DNA of 64,000 bases from Pseudomonadota bacterium (GTDB lineage Bacteria > Pseudomonadota > Gammaproteobacteria > Steroidobacterales > Steroidobacteraceae). The DNA is taken from positions 124,001-188,000 of the forward strand of contig JADJXW010000003.1 of NCBI GenBank assembly GCA_016720075.1, in the 5' to 3' direction. Below the pieces are notes generated by a model. That model was not told the origin of the DNA and ran no database searches. It worked only from the letters and a program-made list of their open reading frames with translations. The translations under genes were made by a program, and so were the position numbers. Below, piece after piece: positions 15,967 to 26,200 of the stretch (positions are counted from its first letter, which is position 1; each line of letters opens with the position of its first letter).

Positions 15967-18810
15967 ATGTTCAAACCCCTGCTGCTGTCGATGACCGCCG
16001 CCCTGATCCCGCTTGCCGGCTGCGGCGCGAAGTCAAAGGCGCCCACGCCCGCACCGGCCGCCGAGCTGCTGGCCTCCGTCGACATCCCCCACGAGCAGTT
16101 CACGCTCGAGAACGGCCTGCGCGTTCTCGTGCACACCGATCGCAAGGCGCCCGTGGTCGCCGTCTCGGTGTGGTACGACGTGGGCTCGAAGCACGAGCCG
16201 CTGGGCAAGACCGGCTTCGCGCACCTGTTCGAACACCTGATGTTCAACGGCACCGAGAATGTTCCCGGGGACATCTTCGAGCCGCTGCAGCAGGTGGGTG
16301 CAACCGACACGAACGGCACCACCTGGTTCGATCGCACGAACTACTTCGAAACAGTGCCCACGCCGGCGCTCGACGTGGCGCTTTTCCTCGAAAGCGATCG
16401 CATGGGACACCTGCTGGGCGCGGTGAGTCAGAAAGTGCTGGATAACCAGCGCGGAGTGGTGCAGAACGAGAAGCGCCAGGGCGACAACCAGCCCTATGGC
16501 CTGGTGTCCTACGCCCAGCTCGCGGCGCTGCTGCCAGCGGATCATCCCTATGGCCACGACACCATCGGTTCGATGGAAGACCTGGACAAGGCCAGCCTCG
16601 CCGATGTGAAGAACTGGTTCGTCGACCACTACGGCCCGAACAACGCCATCCTGGTGCTGGCGGGCGACATCGACGCCGCCACGGCCAAGCCGCTGGTGGA
16701 GAAATACTTCGGCGACATTCCCCGCGGCAAGCAGGTCCCGAAAGTCGAAGTCCCGATTCCCACGCTCGCCGCGGCCAAGAGCGAGGTCATGAAGGACCGC
16801 GTGGCCACCACGCGCCTGTATCGCTACTGGGCCGTGCCGGGCCTCACCGATCCGGATGCGGGTCCGCTGACCATCGGCGCATACGTGCTCGGCGGACTTG
16901 CCAGCTCCCGCCTCGACAATGCGCTGGTGCGCGAAGAACAGAGCGCCGTGCGCGTCACCGCGAACTACCAGGACTTCGCGCAGCTCGGGTTCTTCGAGGT
17001 CTACGCCGACGTGAAGCCGGGCGTGGATGCGGACAAGGTCTCGGCGCGGCTCGATGAGATCATCGGCAAGTTCATCGAGGAAGGCCCGACCGACGACGAG
17101 GTGCAGCGGGTCGTGATCCGCCGCATTTCCGAGGCCGTGCACGGGCTCGAATCCGTTGGCGGCTTCGACGGCAAGGCGCCGACGCTGGCCGAAGGACTGC
17201 TGTATGCCGGCGATCCGGCGTTCTACAAGAAGCAGCTGGCGGCATCTACTTCAGCGGAAGTCCGCGCCGCGATGCAGAAGTGGCTGAAGCGACCGGTCTA
17301 TTCGTTGAAGGTGGAGCCGGGTGAACGCACGGCCTATCAGGAAGCGGCCGGCGTGAAGGCGCGCGCGGGCGGCTCGCTGAAGCCTGCGCACTATGTCGAG
17401 CCGGGAGAATCCCCGGGTCGCGGCCCGCTCACGGCGGTCGATCGCAGCAAGCTGCCTGAAGTCGGCGCCATCGCCAACGTCGATTTCCCCGATGTGGAAA
17501 CCGGCAAGCTTTCGAACGGCATCGTGGTGCGCCTGGCGCGCCGCGACACGCTGCCCACGCTGAACCTGTCGATGGTGTTCAACGCGGGCTATGCCGCCGA
17601 TCCGCGAGACAAGCTGGGCACCCAGGCGCTGGCGCTGGCGCTGCTCACCGAGGGCACCACCACGCGCAGCAGTGTGCAGATTGCCGAGGAACAGGAACGC
17701 CTGGGCGCCAGCGTGACGGCGCGTGCCAGCCTTGATCGCACCACGGTGTCGCTCAGCGCGCTCACGCCGAATCTGGGCCTTTCGCTGGACCTGCTGGCCG
17801 ACGTCGTGCAGAACCCGGCCTTCGCTCCCACGGAGCTCGAACGCATGCGCGCCACGCAGCTGGCAACGATCGCGCAGGAAAGTGCCGATCCGGCGGGCAT
17901 CGCGCGCCGCACGCTGCCGCCGCTGGTCTATGGCGCCTATCCCTATGGCATACCCTCCAGCGGCACGGGTGATCCGGCCGTCGTGCAGAAACTCACGCGC
18001 GAGGATCTCACCGGTTTTCACCAGCAGTGGATCCGTCCCGACAACGTCGAGATCCTGGCCGTGGGCCGAACCTCGCTGCCCGACCTGCTGAAGGAGCTGG
18101 AATCGCGCTTTGGCGGCTGGAAGCCTGCCGCCGTGCCGAAAGGCAGCAAGGATTTCACCGCTGAGATTCCCGCGCGCGCCGAGCGCATCGTGCTGGTGGA
18201 CCGGCCGCAGTCGCCGCAGTCGCTGATCCTGGCCGGCCAGGTGCTCAGCCAGGTGGGCTCGGATGACCTCGAGGCGCTGCTCGCGGGCAACGATGTGCTG
18301 GGCGGCAATTTCCTGTCGCGAATCAACATGGACCTGCGCGAGACCAAGGGCTGGTCCTATGGCGCCAACGGCGGCCTCACCCGGCCGGAACAGCGGGTGC
18401 TGTACCAGCTGCGGGCGCCGGTGCAGACCGACCGCACGGGTGAATCCATCGCCGCGCTCCGGCAGCATGTGAAGGACTTCGTCAGCGGCAAGGGCGTCAC
18501 GCCGGCCGAACTCACGCGCACCATCAACGGCAGCATCCGCGAGCTGCCGGGCAGCTTCGAGACCTCGGATGCCGTGCTGAACCAGATGGCGCGGGATGTG
18601 CTCTACCGGCGCCCGTCGAACTACGCCGAGACGCTGGCCGAGCGCTATCGCGCCATGGACGCCAAGGCGCTGGACAGCGCCGTGCGCGGCGCCATCGATC
18701 CCAATGGGTTCACCTGGGTGGTGGTGGGCGACAGCAAGCGCGTGCTGCCGCAGCTTCGGAAGCTGAAGATCCCCGTGACGGTGATCGAAGCCACCTCCAG
18801 TGCGAAGTGA
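15967..18810 (+). CDS. M16-family zinc metallopeptidase lipoprotein
   Basis: Pitrilysin-type peptidase of 947 residues, made of two M16 halves. The N-terminal half has the inverted zinc motif HLFEH (His86, Glu89, His90) and the downstream Glu in NEKRQG. The second half (from about residue 500) keeps the fold (AGYAADPRDKLG, LLTEGTTTR) but lacks HxxEH, as expected for the non-catalytic half. An N-terminal lipobox (LAGC, Cys about 19) predicts lipid anchoring, most likely at the outer membrane. 27 bp after the SDR, same strand. Likely degrades periplasmic peptides. Confidence 0.93.
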   Translation: MFKPLLLSMTAALIPLAGCGAKSKAPTPAPAAELLASVDIPHEQFTLENGLRVLVHTDRKAPVVAVSVWYDVGSKHEPLGKTGFAHLFEHLMFNGTENVPGDIFEPLQQVGATDTNGTTWFDRTNYFETVPTPALDVALFLESDRMGHLLGAVSQKVLDNQRGVVQNEKRQGDNQPYGLVSYAQLAALLPADHPYGHDTIGSMEDLDKASLADVKNWFVDHYGPNNAILVLAGDIDAATAKPLVEKYFGDIPRGKQVPKVEVPIPTLAAAKSEVMKDRVATTRLYRYWAVPGLTDPDAGPLTIGAYVLGGLASSRLDNALVREEQSAVRVTANYQDFAQLGFFEVYADVKPGVDADKVSARLDEIIGKFIEEGPTDDEVQRVVIRRISEAVHGLESVGGFDGKAPTLAEGLLYAGDPAFYKKQLAASTSAEVRAAMQKWLKRPVYSLKVEPGERTAYQEAAGVKARAGGSLKPAHYVEPGESPGRGPLTAVDRSKLPEVGAIANVDFPDVETGKLSNGIVVRLARRDTLPTLNLSMVFNAGYAADPRDKLGTQALALALLTEGTTTRSSVQIAEEQERLGASVTARASLDRTTVSLSALTPNLGLSLDLLADVVQNPAFAPTELERMRATQLATIAQESADPAGIARRTLPPLVYGAYPYGIPSSGTGDPAVVQKLTREDLTGFHQQWIRPDNVEILAVGRTSLPDLLKELESRFGGWKPAAVPKGSKDFTAEIPARAERIVLVDRPQSPQSLILAGQVLSQVGSDDLEALLAGNDVLGGNFLSRINMDLRETKGWSYGANGGLTRPEQRVLYQLRAPVQTDRTGESIAALRQHVKDFVSGKGVTPAELTRTINGSIRELPGSFETSDAVLNQMARDVLYRRPSNYAETLAERYRAMDAKALDSAVRGAIDPNGFTWVVVGDSKRVLPQLRKLKIPVTVIEATSSAK

Positions 18811-18819
18811 GCCGCGCAC

Positions 18820-19257
18820 ATGGCAAAGAAGAAGGCGACGCGGAGCAACGGCAACAAGACCACGCTGACGGACGCCAGCGTGGAGGAATACCTGGCCAGC
18901 ATCACTGACGAGGCGCGGCGCGCGGACTGCGAGGCGCTGGTGAGGATCTTCAGCAGCGCCTCGCGCAAGCCGCCGAAGATGTGGGGCAGCGCCATCGTCG
19001 GCTTCGACCAGTATCACTACAAATACGACAGCGGCCGCGAAGGCGACATGTGCGCGGCGGGGTTCTCGTCGCGCAAGGGCCCCATCAGCCTCTATATCTC
19101 CACGGCAGGGCAGGAAGATCTTCTGGCGAAGCTCGGCAAGTTCAAGACCAGCAAGGCCGCGTGCATCTACATCAACCGCGTTGCCGACGTGGATGAGTCC
19201 GTGCTGAAGAAGCTTGTCGCCGCGGGCGTCGCGGCCGTCAAGAAGCGCTACTCCTGA
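18820..19257 (+). CDS. DUF1801 domain protein
   Basis: A 145-residue soluble protein with the DUF1801 pattern: an N-terminal helix region with SVEEYLASI and RRADCEALV, then KMWGSAIVGFDQYHYKY, an ISLYIS strand and LGKFKTSKAACIYINR. The Lys-rich N-terminus is typical. It starts 9 bp after the peptidase, and the end overlaps the convergent hydrolase/propeller gene by 10 bp. The family has no firmly established biochemical role; some members are annotated as iron-chaperone-like. Confidence 0.85.
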   Translation: MAKKKATRSNGNKTTLTDASVEEYLASITDEARRADCEALVRIFSSASRKPPKMWGSAIVGFDQYHYKYDSGREGDMCAAGFSSRKGPISLYISTAGQEDLLAKLGKFKTSKAACIYINRVADVDESVLKKLVAAGVAAVKKRYS

Positions 19258-21755
19258 TCGAACTCCAGCCAGGCGATGCGGTTCGCGCCACCGTCTGCGA
19301 TGTAGAGTCGATTCGCCAGTCTGAGCGGCGGTTGCCGGTCGGCGCCGGCCGATAGCCCGGACCCTCGGGATCCCTGCCCCAACTCCACCTCCGCGAATTC
19401 CCCCGCGGCGCTGGCGCGCACCACCTTCGTGCCCTGCGTGAACCAGATGTGGCGATCGGGCCCCACGGCGATGTTGATGGGTGATGGGGATTTCGAGGGT
19501 ATCTGGAACTCGGTGATGCGACCCGCAAGCGTGATGCGGCCCAGGCGGCCGCCATCGGGCTGCATGCCATCCATGCTGCCGGAAAGCTCCACGAACCACA
19601 TCGCGCCATCGGCGCCGGCGGTGATGTCCCCGGGGCCGCTGTTCGCGCGGGGCAGCGCGAACTCCGTGATCACTCCGGCAGGCGTGATGCGGCCGATCTT
19701 GCCGGCTCGAAACTCCGAGAACCAGATATTGCCGTCGGGCCCCGCCGCAAGTGCGCGGGGGCCGCTGTCTGGCGTGGGAATGGTGAATTCGGTGATGACC
19801 CCTGCGGGAGTGATGCGCCCGATCTTGCCGGCGGCGAACTCACCAAACCAGATGTTGCCATCTGCGCCCAGCGCGATGGCGCGAGGCTGGCTGTCCGGCG
19901 TGGGGATATCGAACTCGGCCAGCACGCCCTGCGGCGAGATGCGGCCGATGCGGTTGCCGTTGTGCTCGGAGAACCACACATTGCCATCCGCCCCCATCGC
20001 GATGATGCGCGGTGCGCTATTGGCATGGGGCAGCTCGAAGCGCATGAGTCCGCCGCCGTCCGGATTAAATCGGCCGATGTAGTTGCCCTGCCCCGCGGTG
20101 AACCACACGTCGCCACCGGGCGCGACGGTGACCGTCACCGGCCCGCTTCCCGGCGGCAGCGCCAGCGACTTTACCTCCAGGAATGACAGCGCGCGCCCAC
20201 GCGCCTCCGCGACGACCTCCCTTTCGTCCTCGGCCGTCAGCCAGCCCTCGCGGCGCAGCGCCCGCGCGCTGGCCTGCACGCGGCGCAGGTACTGCGTGCT
20301 GCTGCCATGGATCTGGCGCAGGCGCGCGGCATCAAACGGGTACTGGTAGCCATCGAACATGCAGGAGAACTCGCCCTGCTTCGCGCCCACGTAGCGCGCC
20401 ACCGGCACATCCACCAGCGGCGATCGCACGCCGCCACGGGCATTGCCGAATTCATCGGCGATGAAGGCGCGCTCCGGATCAAAGGGGGCCGCCACAGGCG
20501 TTTTCAGCTGCAGCGGCTGCGAGCGTGGCGCGGCCTTTCCCTGGCGCACCCACGCCTCCAGATGACGCCAGGCGGCATTCATCGCGTGCCGCGCCGGAAA
20601 GTCCGTGTCCAACACGCCTTCGGGCCGACAGGCCAGCGCAGGCGCAGGGCCCTGCCCCGTGGCGCGGCGCACGTCGGCCGCGGCGGCGAACGAACGCGCC
20701 TCCCACGCATCAGCATGCGCGGCTCCGGCCACTTCATGCCGGCGATACAGATCCGGCGCGCGATCGAAATCCGGCCTGCGACTGACGAGGTTGGTGCCGA
20801 CATCACCCTCGGCGAACAATTCGATCACCGGCACGCCAGCCGGCGCCGTGCGCGAGCGCGGATCCTCGTCGGCGAAACCGGTGGCGCACTGGTGCAGCGG
20901 CACCTGCCACGGCGGACTGCCGGAATAAAGGAAGCCGTCATACAGCGGACCGCCACCCGGCCCCTGCACATGGCGGGCAAACACGCTGGCCCAGGTGCGC
21001 GCATATCCGGCGGTCTGCGACTGGCCGGTCATGTACAACCGCCGCGCCGGCTGGCGCAGCGGGTTGTCGGCACCGCGGCTCTTCAGCAGCGCGCCAACCT
21101 GCGTAAGGATGTCCCACGCGAGGCCCGTCTCTTCCGCCGGCGTCGAAGGCTGCGACCAGCGATTGATGGCTTCCTGCGTGCAGGTCGGGCCGGCTGGCGG
21201 ATGCGCCATCGCCAGCTCGCCATAGCGCGCCGGATCGAACCGGCGCAGCGCCCGCAGCGTGTACGGCTTCACCGTCACGCCCACCCACGCGTGGCCATCG
21301 GCGATGAACTGACGATGGGAATGCCCCCACATGATGGGCAGATCCACCGGCGTGGAGGGATTCAGTCCCTCGACGATGACGGTGCCGCTGGACTTGCGCG
21401 CATCGCGCGGCCGGCGCACGAGGATGCGCGTGGCATAGGGTCCGTGCGCGCGCGCCACCGGCTCGCGGCCCTCGGGCCAGTCGTAGATTCCCGCGTTTCC
21501 ACCGACAAGGTATTCCTCTTCCACGTAGCCCAGCGCGGCCAGATCAATGGGCACGGCCTGATGTTCCGCCGCCAGGAAGGCATGCGAACCCGGCGGACCG
21601 GTGATCCGCTGCACGCGCTCGGGCAGTGGTGCGGGCGCGCCCAGGGCGCCCGCACTGGCCAGCAGTGCCGCGGCCAGCGCTGCGGTCGCGATGCGCCGGA
21701 TGCCTTCAGCCAGGCCGGACGTTGGCATTGAGACGGAACAGGTTCGTGGGGTCAT
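19248..21755 (-). CDS. Abhydrolase_10-type hydrolase fused to a Vgb-like beta-propeller
   Basis: Secreted 835-residue fusion. After a signal peptide (ending GALGAP), residues about 45-540 match the 'alpha/beta hydrolase domain' (Abhydrolase_10) family: GYVEEEYLVGG, TRILVRRP, the nucleophile-like GQSQTAG and the terminal LDVPVARY block. Residues about 555-835 form repeats of 42 residues, each with GADGNIWF, GKIGRIT and an F-x-IPTPDS end, as in virginiamycin B lyase/SMP-30-like propellers. Two starts are possible: ATG 21755 (ribosome site GAAGAAG) or ATG 21728 (shorter leader). Both overlap the upstream oxidase. A second stand-alone Abhydrolase_10 protein lies at 53038-54546. Confidence 0.85.
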   Translation of the reverse strand: MTPRTCSVSMPTSGLAEGIRRIATAALAAALLASAGALGAPAPLPERVQRITGPPGSHAFLAAEHQAVPIDLAALGYVEEEYLVGGNAGIYDWPEGREPVARAHGPYATRILVRRPRDARKSSGTVIVEGLNPSTPVDLPIMWGHSHRQFIADGHAWVGVTVKPYTLRALRRFDPARYGELAMAHPPAGPTCTQEAINRWSQPSTPAEETGLAWDILTQVGALLKSRGADNPLRQPARRLYMTGQSQTAGYARTWASVFARHVQGPGGGPLYDGFLYSGSPPWQVPLHQCATGFADEDPRSRTAPAGVPVIELFAEGDVGTNLVSRRPDFDRAPDLYRRHEVAGAAHADAWEARSFAAAADVRRATGQGPAPALACRPEGVLDTDFPARHAMNAAWRHLEAWVRQGKAAPRSQPLQLKTPVAAPFDPERAFIADEFGNARGGVRSPLVDVPVARYVGAKQGEFSCMFDGYQYPFDAARLRQIHGSSTQYLRRVQASARALRREGWLTAEDEREVVAEARGRALSFLEVKSLALPPGSGPVTVTVAPGGDVWFTAGQGNYIGRFNPDGGGLMRFELPHANSAPRIIAMGADGNVWFSEHNGNRIGRISPQGVLAEFDIPTPDSQPRAIALGADGNIWFGEFAAGKIGRITPAGVITEFTIPTPDSGPRALAAGPDGNIWFSEFRAGKIGRITPAGVITEFALPRANSGPGDITAGADGAMWFVELSGSMDGMQPDGGRLGRITLAGRITEFQIPSKSPSPINIAVGPDRHIWFTQGTKVVRASAAGEFAEVELGQGSRGSGLSAGADRQPPLRLANRLYIADGGANRIAWLEFDQE
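19640..20070 (-). repeat. Tandem 126-bp coding repeats (propeller blades)
   Basis: About three to four in-frame, imperfect 126-bp units encode 42-residue propeller blades; adjacent units share long near-identical stretches around GKIGRITPAGVITEF. The repeats are part of the protein and are not a CRISPR or non-coding array. The high nucleotide identity between two neighbouring units suggests recent duplication. Confidence 0.8.
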
Positions 21756-23184
21756 AGCGCTTCTTCAGGGCCATCAGCCGTGGCAGGTTGCCGAGGTAGT
21801 TTTCATCGAGTTGTTTCTGCGTCTCTTCGGTGGCGTCGTTGGTATAGAAGCCATTGGTGTGCGGCACGATGGCGCCCCAGTACTTGAGCAGCCACTCGAT
21901 GTGCTTCGACGGCTCCACATCCCCGGGCCAGTCCACCGTGAGCAGCGCGGTGGCATGGATGCTCCGGTGCGGAAACGCCGTGGCGTCCGCGGCAATGCGC
22001 GATGCCGCGCCGCCCACATGCTGGAAGCCCACATGCACGGCGCGCTCGGGGTGCTCGGCCAGGCCATCCACCATGGCATCGATCAGGCCGGGCTCGATGC
22101 GTCGCACGAAACCCGTCTTGGTGTAGCTGCCGATGGCGCGCTTCTCGTCAAGATCACCGGAGCGCTGCAGCGCCACGTAGTCCATCGTGGTGACCGTATC
22201 CAGCACCGGCTTGCCCAGCGCGCGCAGGTCGCGCATCGCGGCTGCGGCCGCCTGCGGCGAACCGCTGTGGCAGACGAGGAAGGCAATGCCGCTGCGGCCC
22301 GAGAAGTCGTTGTTGCTCGCGATGGCGCAGGACAGGTAAAGCTCGTCGGGCGCTGCGGCTTCATACTCGGAATAAAAGCGCATCACCTGCCGCGCCATCG
22401 ACAGCGGGTACATCAGCACGCCGCCCACCACCTGGCGCTGCATCGGATGCAGGCCGAAATCAAACCCGGTGACCACGCCGAAATTGCCGCCGCCGCCGCG
22501 AGTGCCCCAGAACAGCTCGGCGTTCTCGTCGGGCGCGGCGCGAAGAATCTCGCCCGAGGCAGTGACGATCTCCACCGACCGCAGATTGTCCAGCGAAAGC
22601 CCGAAGCGGCGCGCCACCCGCCCGAATCCTCCGCCCAGCGTCAGACCACCCACTCCGGTGTGCGAGACAGTGCCTGCGGTGGTGACCAGCCCATGGGCCA
22701 TGGCCTCGCGGTCCAGGTCGCCGAGCAGGCTGCCACCGGCTACACGCGCGAGGCGCTGCGCCGGATCCACACGCACACCGCGCAGCAGCGACAGATCGAT
22801 CAGCAGGCCACGATGGCAGGTGGACTTTCCCGAAGGGCTGTGGCCGCCGCATTTCACGGCCAGCAGCAGGTTGGAGGCGCGCGCGAACTGCACCGCTGCG
22901 CTCACGTCGGCCGCACCGCGCGGCTGCACGATCAGCGCGGGTCGGCGCGTGAGCATCTGCGCGTTCCAGACCCAGCGCGCCTTGTCGTAGGTGGGATCGC
23001 CCGGCAGCAGCACATTGCCGCGCAGCTGCGCCGCCAGATCGCGTACCGCGTCGGATTTGAGCACAATGTCCCGGCCATCGGCCGTCACGGCCTGGATATC
23101 CGGTGACATGCCCCAGGCCCTCAGCGTCGGCAACGCCAGCGCTGCAGTCAGGCCAGACGACAGGATGAAACGTCTACGGTCCAT
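21706..23184 (-). CDS. Tat-exported FAD-linked oxidase (BBE/GOOX-like)
   Basis: Flavoenzyme of the PCMH-type/berberine-bridge group, 492 residues. A twin-arginine leader (DRRRFILSSG) is followed by the FAD-binding domain with KCGGHSPSG, whose His is the usual covalent flavin site, then GVGGLTLGGGFG. The second covalent Cys of bicovalent members, expected just before GVGG, is absent (sequence TVSHTGVGG). The C-terminal BBE motif is visible as YFGN-like ENYLGNLPRL and KKRYDPTNLFR. Likely oxidises alcohols or sugars with O2. Overlaps the next gene's start. Confidence 0.9.
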   Translation of the reverse strand: MDRRRFILSSGLTAALALPTLRAWGMSPDIQAVTADGRDIVLKSDAVRDLAAQLRGNVLLPGDPTYDKARWVWNAQMLTRRPALIVQPRGAADVSAAVQFARASNLLLAVKCGGHSPSGKSTCHRGLLIDLSLLRGVRVDPAQRLARVAGGSLLGDLDREAMAHGLVTTAGTVSHTGVGGLTLGGGFGRVARRFGLSLDNLRSVEIVTASGEILRAAPDENAELFWGTRGGGGNFGVVTGFDFGLHPMQRQVVGGVLMYPLSMARQVMRFYSEYEAAAPDELYLSCAIASNNDFSGRSGIAFLVCHSGSPQAAAAAMRDLRALGKPVLDTVTTMDYVALQRSGDLDEKRAIGSYTKTGFVRRIEPGLIDAMVDGLAEHPERAVHVGFQHVGGAASRIAADATAFPHRSIHATALLTVDWPGDVEPSKHIEWLLKYWGAIVPHTNGFYTNDATEETQKQLDENYLGNLPRLMALKKRYDPTNLFRLNANVRPG

Positions 23185-23216
23185 GAGCACCTCCCCGTGA
23201 TCGACAACCCAAGGAC

Positions 23217-26200
23217 TTACTCTTTGCGCTGCGCCTCTTCCCCCAGCAGCCTGATGTGCGGCACTTTCGTGAACCGCCCCGCCATGCGCCGGCACAGAAC
23301 GTAGAACACCGGCGTGAACACCAGGCCGAAAAGCGTCACGCCGATCATGCCGTAGAACACGGCCACACCCAGCGCGCGGCGCAGTTCGGCGCCGGCGCCC
23401 ACCGCGAAAGCCAGCGGCGCCACGCCGCAGATGAATGCCACCGAAGTCATCAGGATCGGTCGCAGGCGTGTGCGTGCCGCCTCCACTGCAGCCGCGACCG
23501 GGTCCAGGCCACGCTCGGCCTCGCCCTGCCGCGCGAACTCCACGATCAGGATGGCGTTCTTGGCCGCAAGTCCCACCAGCACCACCATGCCGATCTGCGT
23601 CAGGATGTTGTTGTCGAGGTTCAGCGCATTCACGCCCAGGATGGCGGCCAGCAGGCACATCGGCACGATCAGGATCACCGCCAGCGGCAGCGTGATGCTC
23701 TCGTACAGCGCCGCCAGGAAGATGAACACGAACAGCACGCCCAGCACGAAGGCGAAATCACCGGAGCCGCCGGCGATCTGCTGCTGGTAGGCCATGTCGG
23801 TCCACTCGAAGTGCATGCCCGCCGGCAGGTTCTCGCGCGCCAGCCGCTCCATCGCCGCCAGCGCCTCGCCCGAGGAATAACCCGGCGCCGCTTCGCCCTG
23901 GATGTCGGCTGCCGGGTAAAGGTTGTAGCGCATCACGCGGTATGGCGCGGTGGCGGGCTTGAACTCGGCCAGCGCGCTGATGGGCACCATCGCGCCCGAG
24001 GCCGAGCGCGTCTTGAGGTTGCCCACCCAGGCCTGGTCCTGGCGATAGCTCGTGTCGCCCTGCGCGATCACCTGGAAGGTGTGACCCAGCAGCGAGATGT
24101 TGTTGACGTAGCTGCCGGCCAGGTACGTCTGCAGCGTGGCGAACACATTGCGCACGGGCACGCCCAGCATCTCGGCCTTGTCACGATCCACCACGGCATC
24201 CAGCGTGGGATTGCGGGTATTGAAGTTGCTGAAGGCGTTGCCGATGGCCTTCTCCTTCGACGCCGCCTCGGCCAGACCCTGCACCGCCGACTCCAGCGCG
24301 CGATACCCGAGGCCGGCACGATCCTCCACCATCAGTCGAAACCCGCCCGTGCTGCCGAGGCCGCGCACTGGCGCGGGCATCACGACGCGCACCTCGGCGG
24401 CCGAGATGGGCGCCAGGCGCTTGCGGATCTCGGTGGCGATCGCCTGCGCGGTGAGCCCCTGCTCCAGCCGTTCTTCGAATGGCTTCAGGATGGCCCACAT
24501 CTGCCCCGAACTGGTCGAGGGACTGAAGGTGATGCCGTCCATGCCCGAATACACCGAGGCCGAGGACACGCCAGGGGTATCGAGCACGATCGGAATGATC
24601 CGCTGCACGATGGCGTCGGTGCGCGCAAGACTGCTGCCCGGCGGCATGGTCACCGAGATCGCGACGTTGGCCTGGTCCTGCACGGGGACGAATCCGCGCG
24701 GCGTATCCACCACGCGCCACGCCGTGATGCCCACCAGGCCGGCATACAGCACCAGCATCAGCACGCTGCGCCTCAGCACCACGGCAGTGAGTCGGCTGTA
24801 GCCCAGCGCCATGCGGTCCATCCACGCGTTCATCGCTTCGCCCCAGGCGAACAGCCTGCGACCCGCGCCGGTGCGCGCTTCGGTCGGATCATGCGGCTTC
24901 AGCAGCACAGCGGCCATCGCCGGCGACAGCGTCAGCGAAACGATCAGCGAGATCACGGTGGCCGCGGCGATGGTCAGCGCGAACTGCTTGTAGAACTGGC
25001 CGGTGATGCCGCCCATGAAGGCCGTGGGCACGAACACCGCCACCAGCACCAGCGCGATGCCGATCAGCGCACCACCCACCTCGTCCATGGTCAGGCGCGC
25101 GGCCTCGCGCGGCGCCATGCCTGCGCGCAGGTGCCGCTCGACGTTCTCCACCACCACGATGGCATCGTCCACCACGATGCCGATGGACAGCACCAGCGCG
25201 AACATCGACAGGTTGTTCAGCGAGAAGCCGAAGGCCGACATCACCGCCAGCGAGCCCACCAGCGAAACAGGGATGGCCACCAGCGGGATCAGCGCCGTCC
25301 GCCAGCGCTGCAGGAACAGCAGCACCACCACGGCGCCCAGCAGCATGGCCTCGAGCAGCGTGCGGCGCACTTCCTCCACCGCCAGGCGCGTGAACGACAC
25401 CGGGTTGAAGATGATCTCGTAGGCCACGCCCGGCGGGAACTCGCGACGCAGCTCCTCCATCGTGCGGCGGATGTTGTCCTCGGCCTCGAGCGCGTTGGAG
25501 TTCGGCGCCTGCATCACCGACAGCGACACCGCCGGCTCCTGGCTCTTGTAGGCATTCAGCGCGTAGTTCTGCGCGCCCAGTTCCACGCGCGCCACATCGC
25601 CGATGCGCGTGACCCGACCCTGCGCGTCGCGCTTGATGATGGCATCGGCGAACTGCTCGGGGGACTCCAGCCGTCCCTGCGCGCGCACGTTCAGCTGGTA
25701 GGCCGCCGGCTCGTTGTTGAACGGCGGCGCGCCGATGGCGCCGCCAGCCACCTGCATGTTGCTGTTGCGCAGCGCGGTGACGATCTCCTGCACCGTGAGA
25801 TCACGCGCCGCGGCGCGCTCCGGATCGATCCACACCCGCATCGCGTAGTCGCGCGCGGCATTGGTGGTCACGTCCCCCACGCCGGGCGTGCGCAGCAGCC
25901 GTTCGCGCACCTGCAGGCTTGCGTAGTTGGCGATGTACTTGCGGTCCACCGAAGGATCGCTCGCGAACATGTGGACGATGAGCAGCGTCTCGGTGGATCC
26001 CTTGCGCACCGTGATGCCCAGGTCGCGCACTTCCTGCGGCAGTTGCGGCAGCACCGACTGGATGCGGTTCTGCACCTCGACCTGCGCGATGTCCACGTTG
26101 ATGCCGGTCTTGAACGTGACCGAGATCGTCATGCGCCCTTCGCCCGTCGACGAGGACGACATGTACAGCATGCCGGTGATGCCGTTGATCTGCTGTTCCA

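Noticed and set aside
19640..20070. Regular repeats that might be a CRISPR array
   Set aside because: They are 126-bp coding repeats in one reading frame, with no short repeat/unique spacer pattern.
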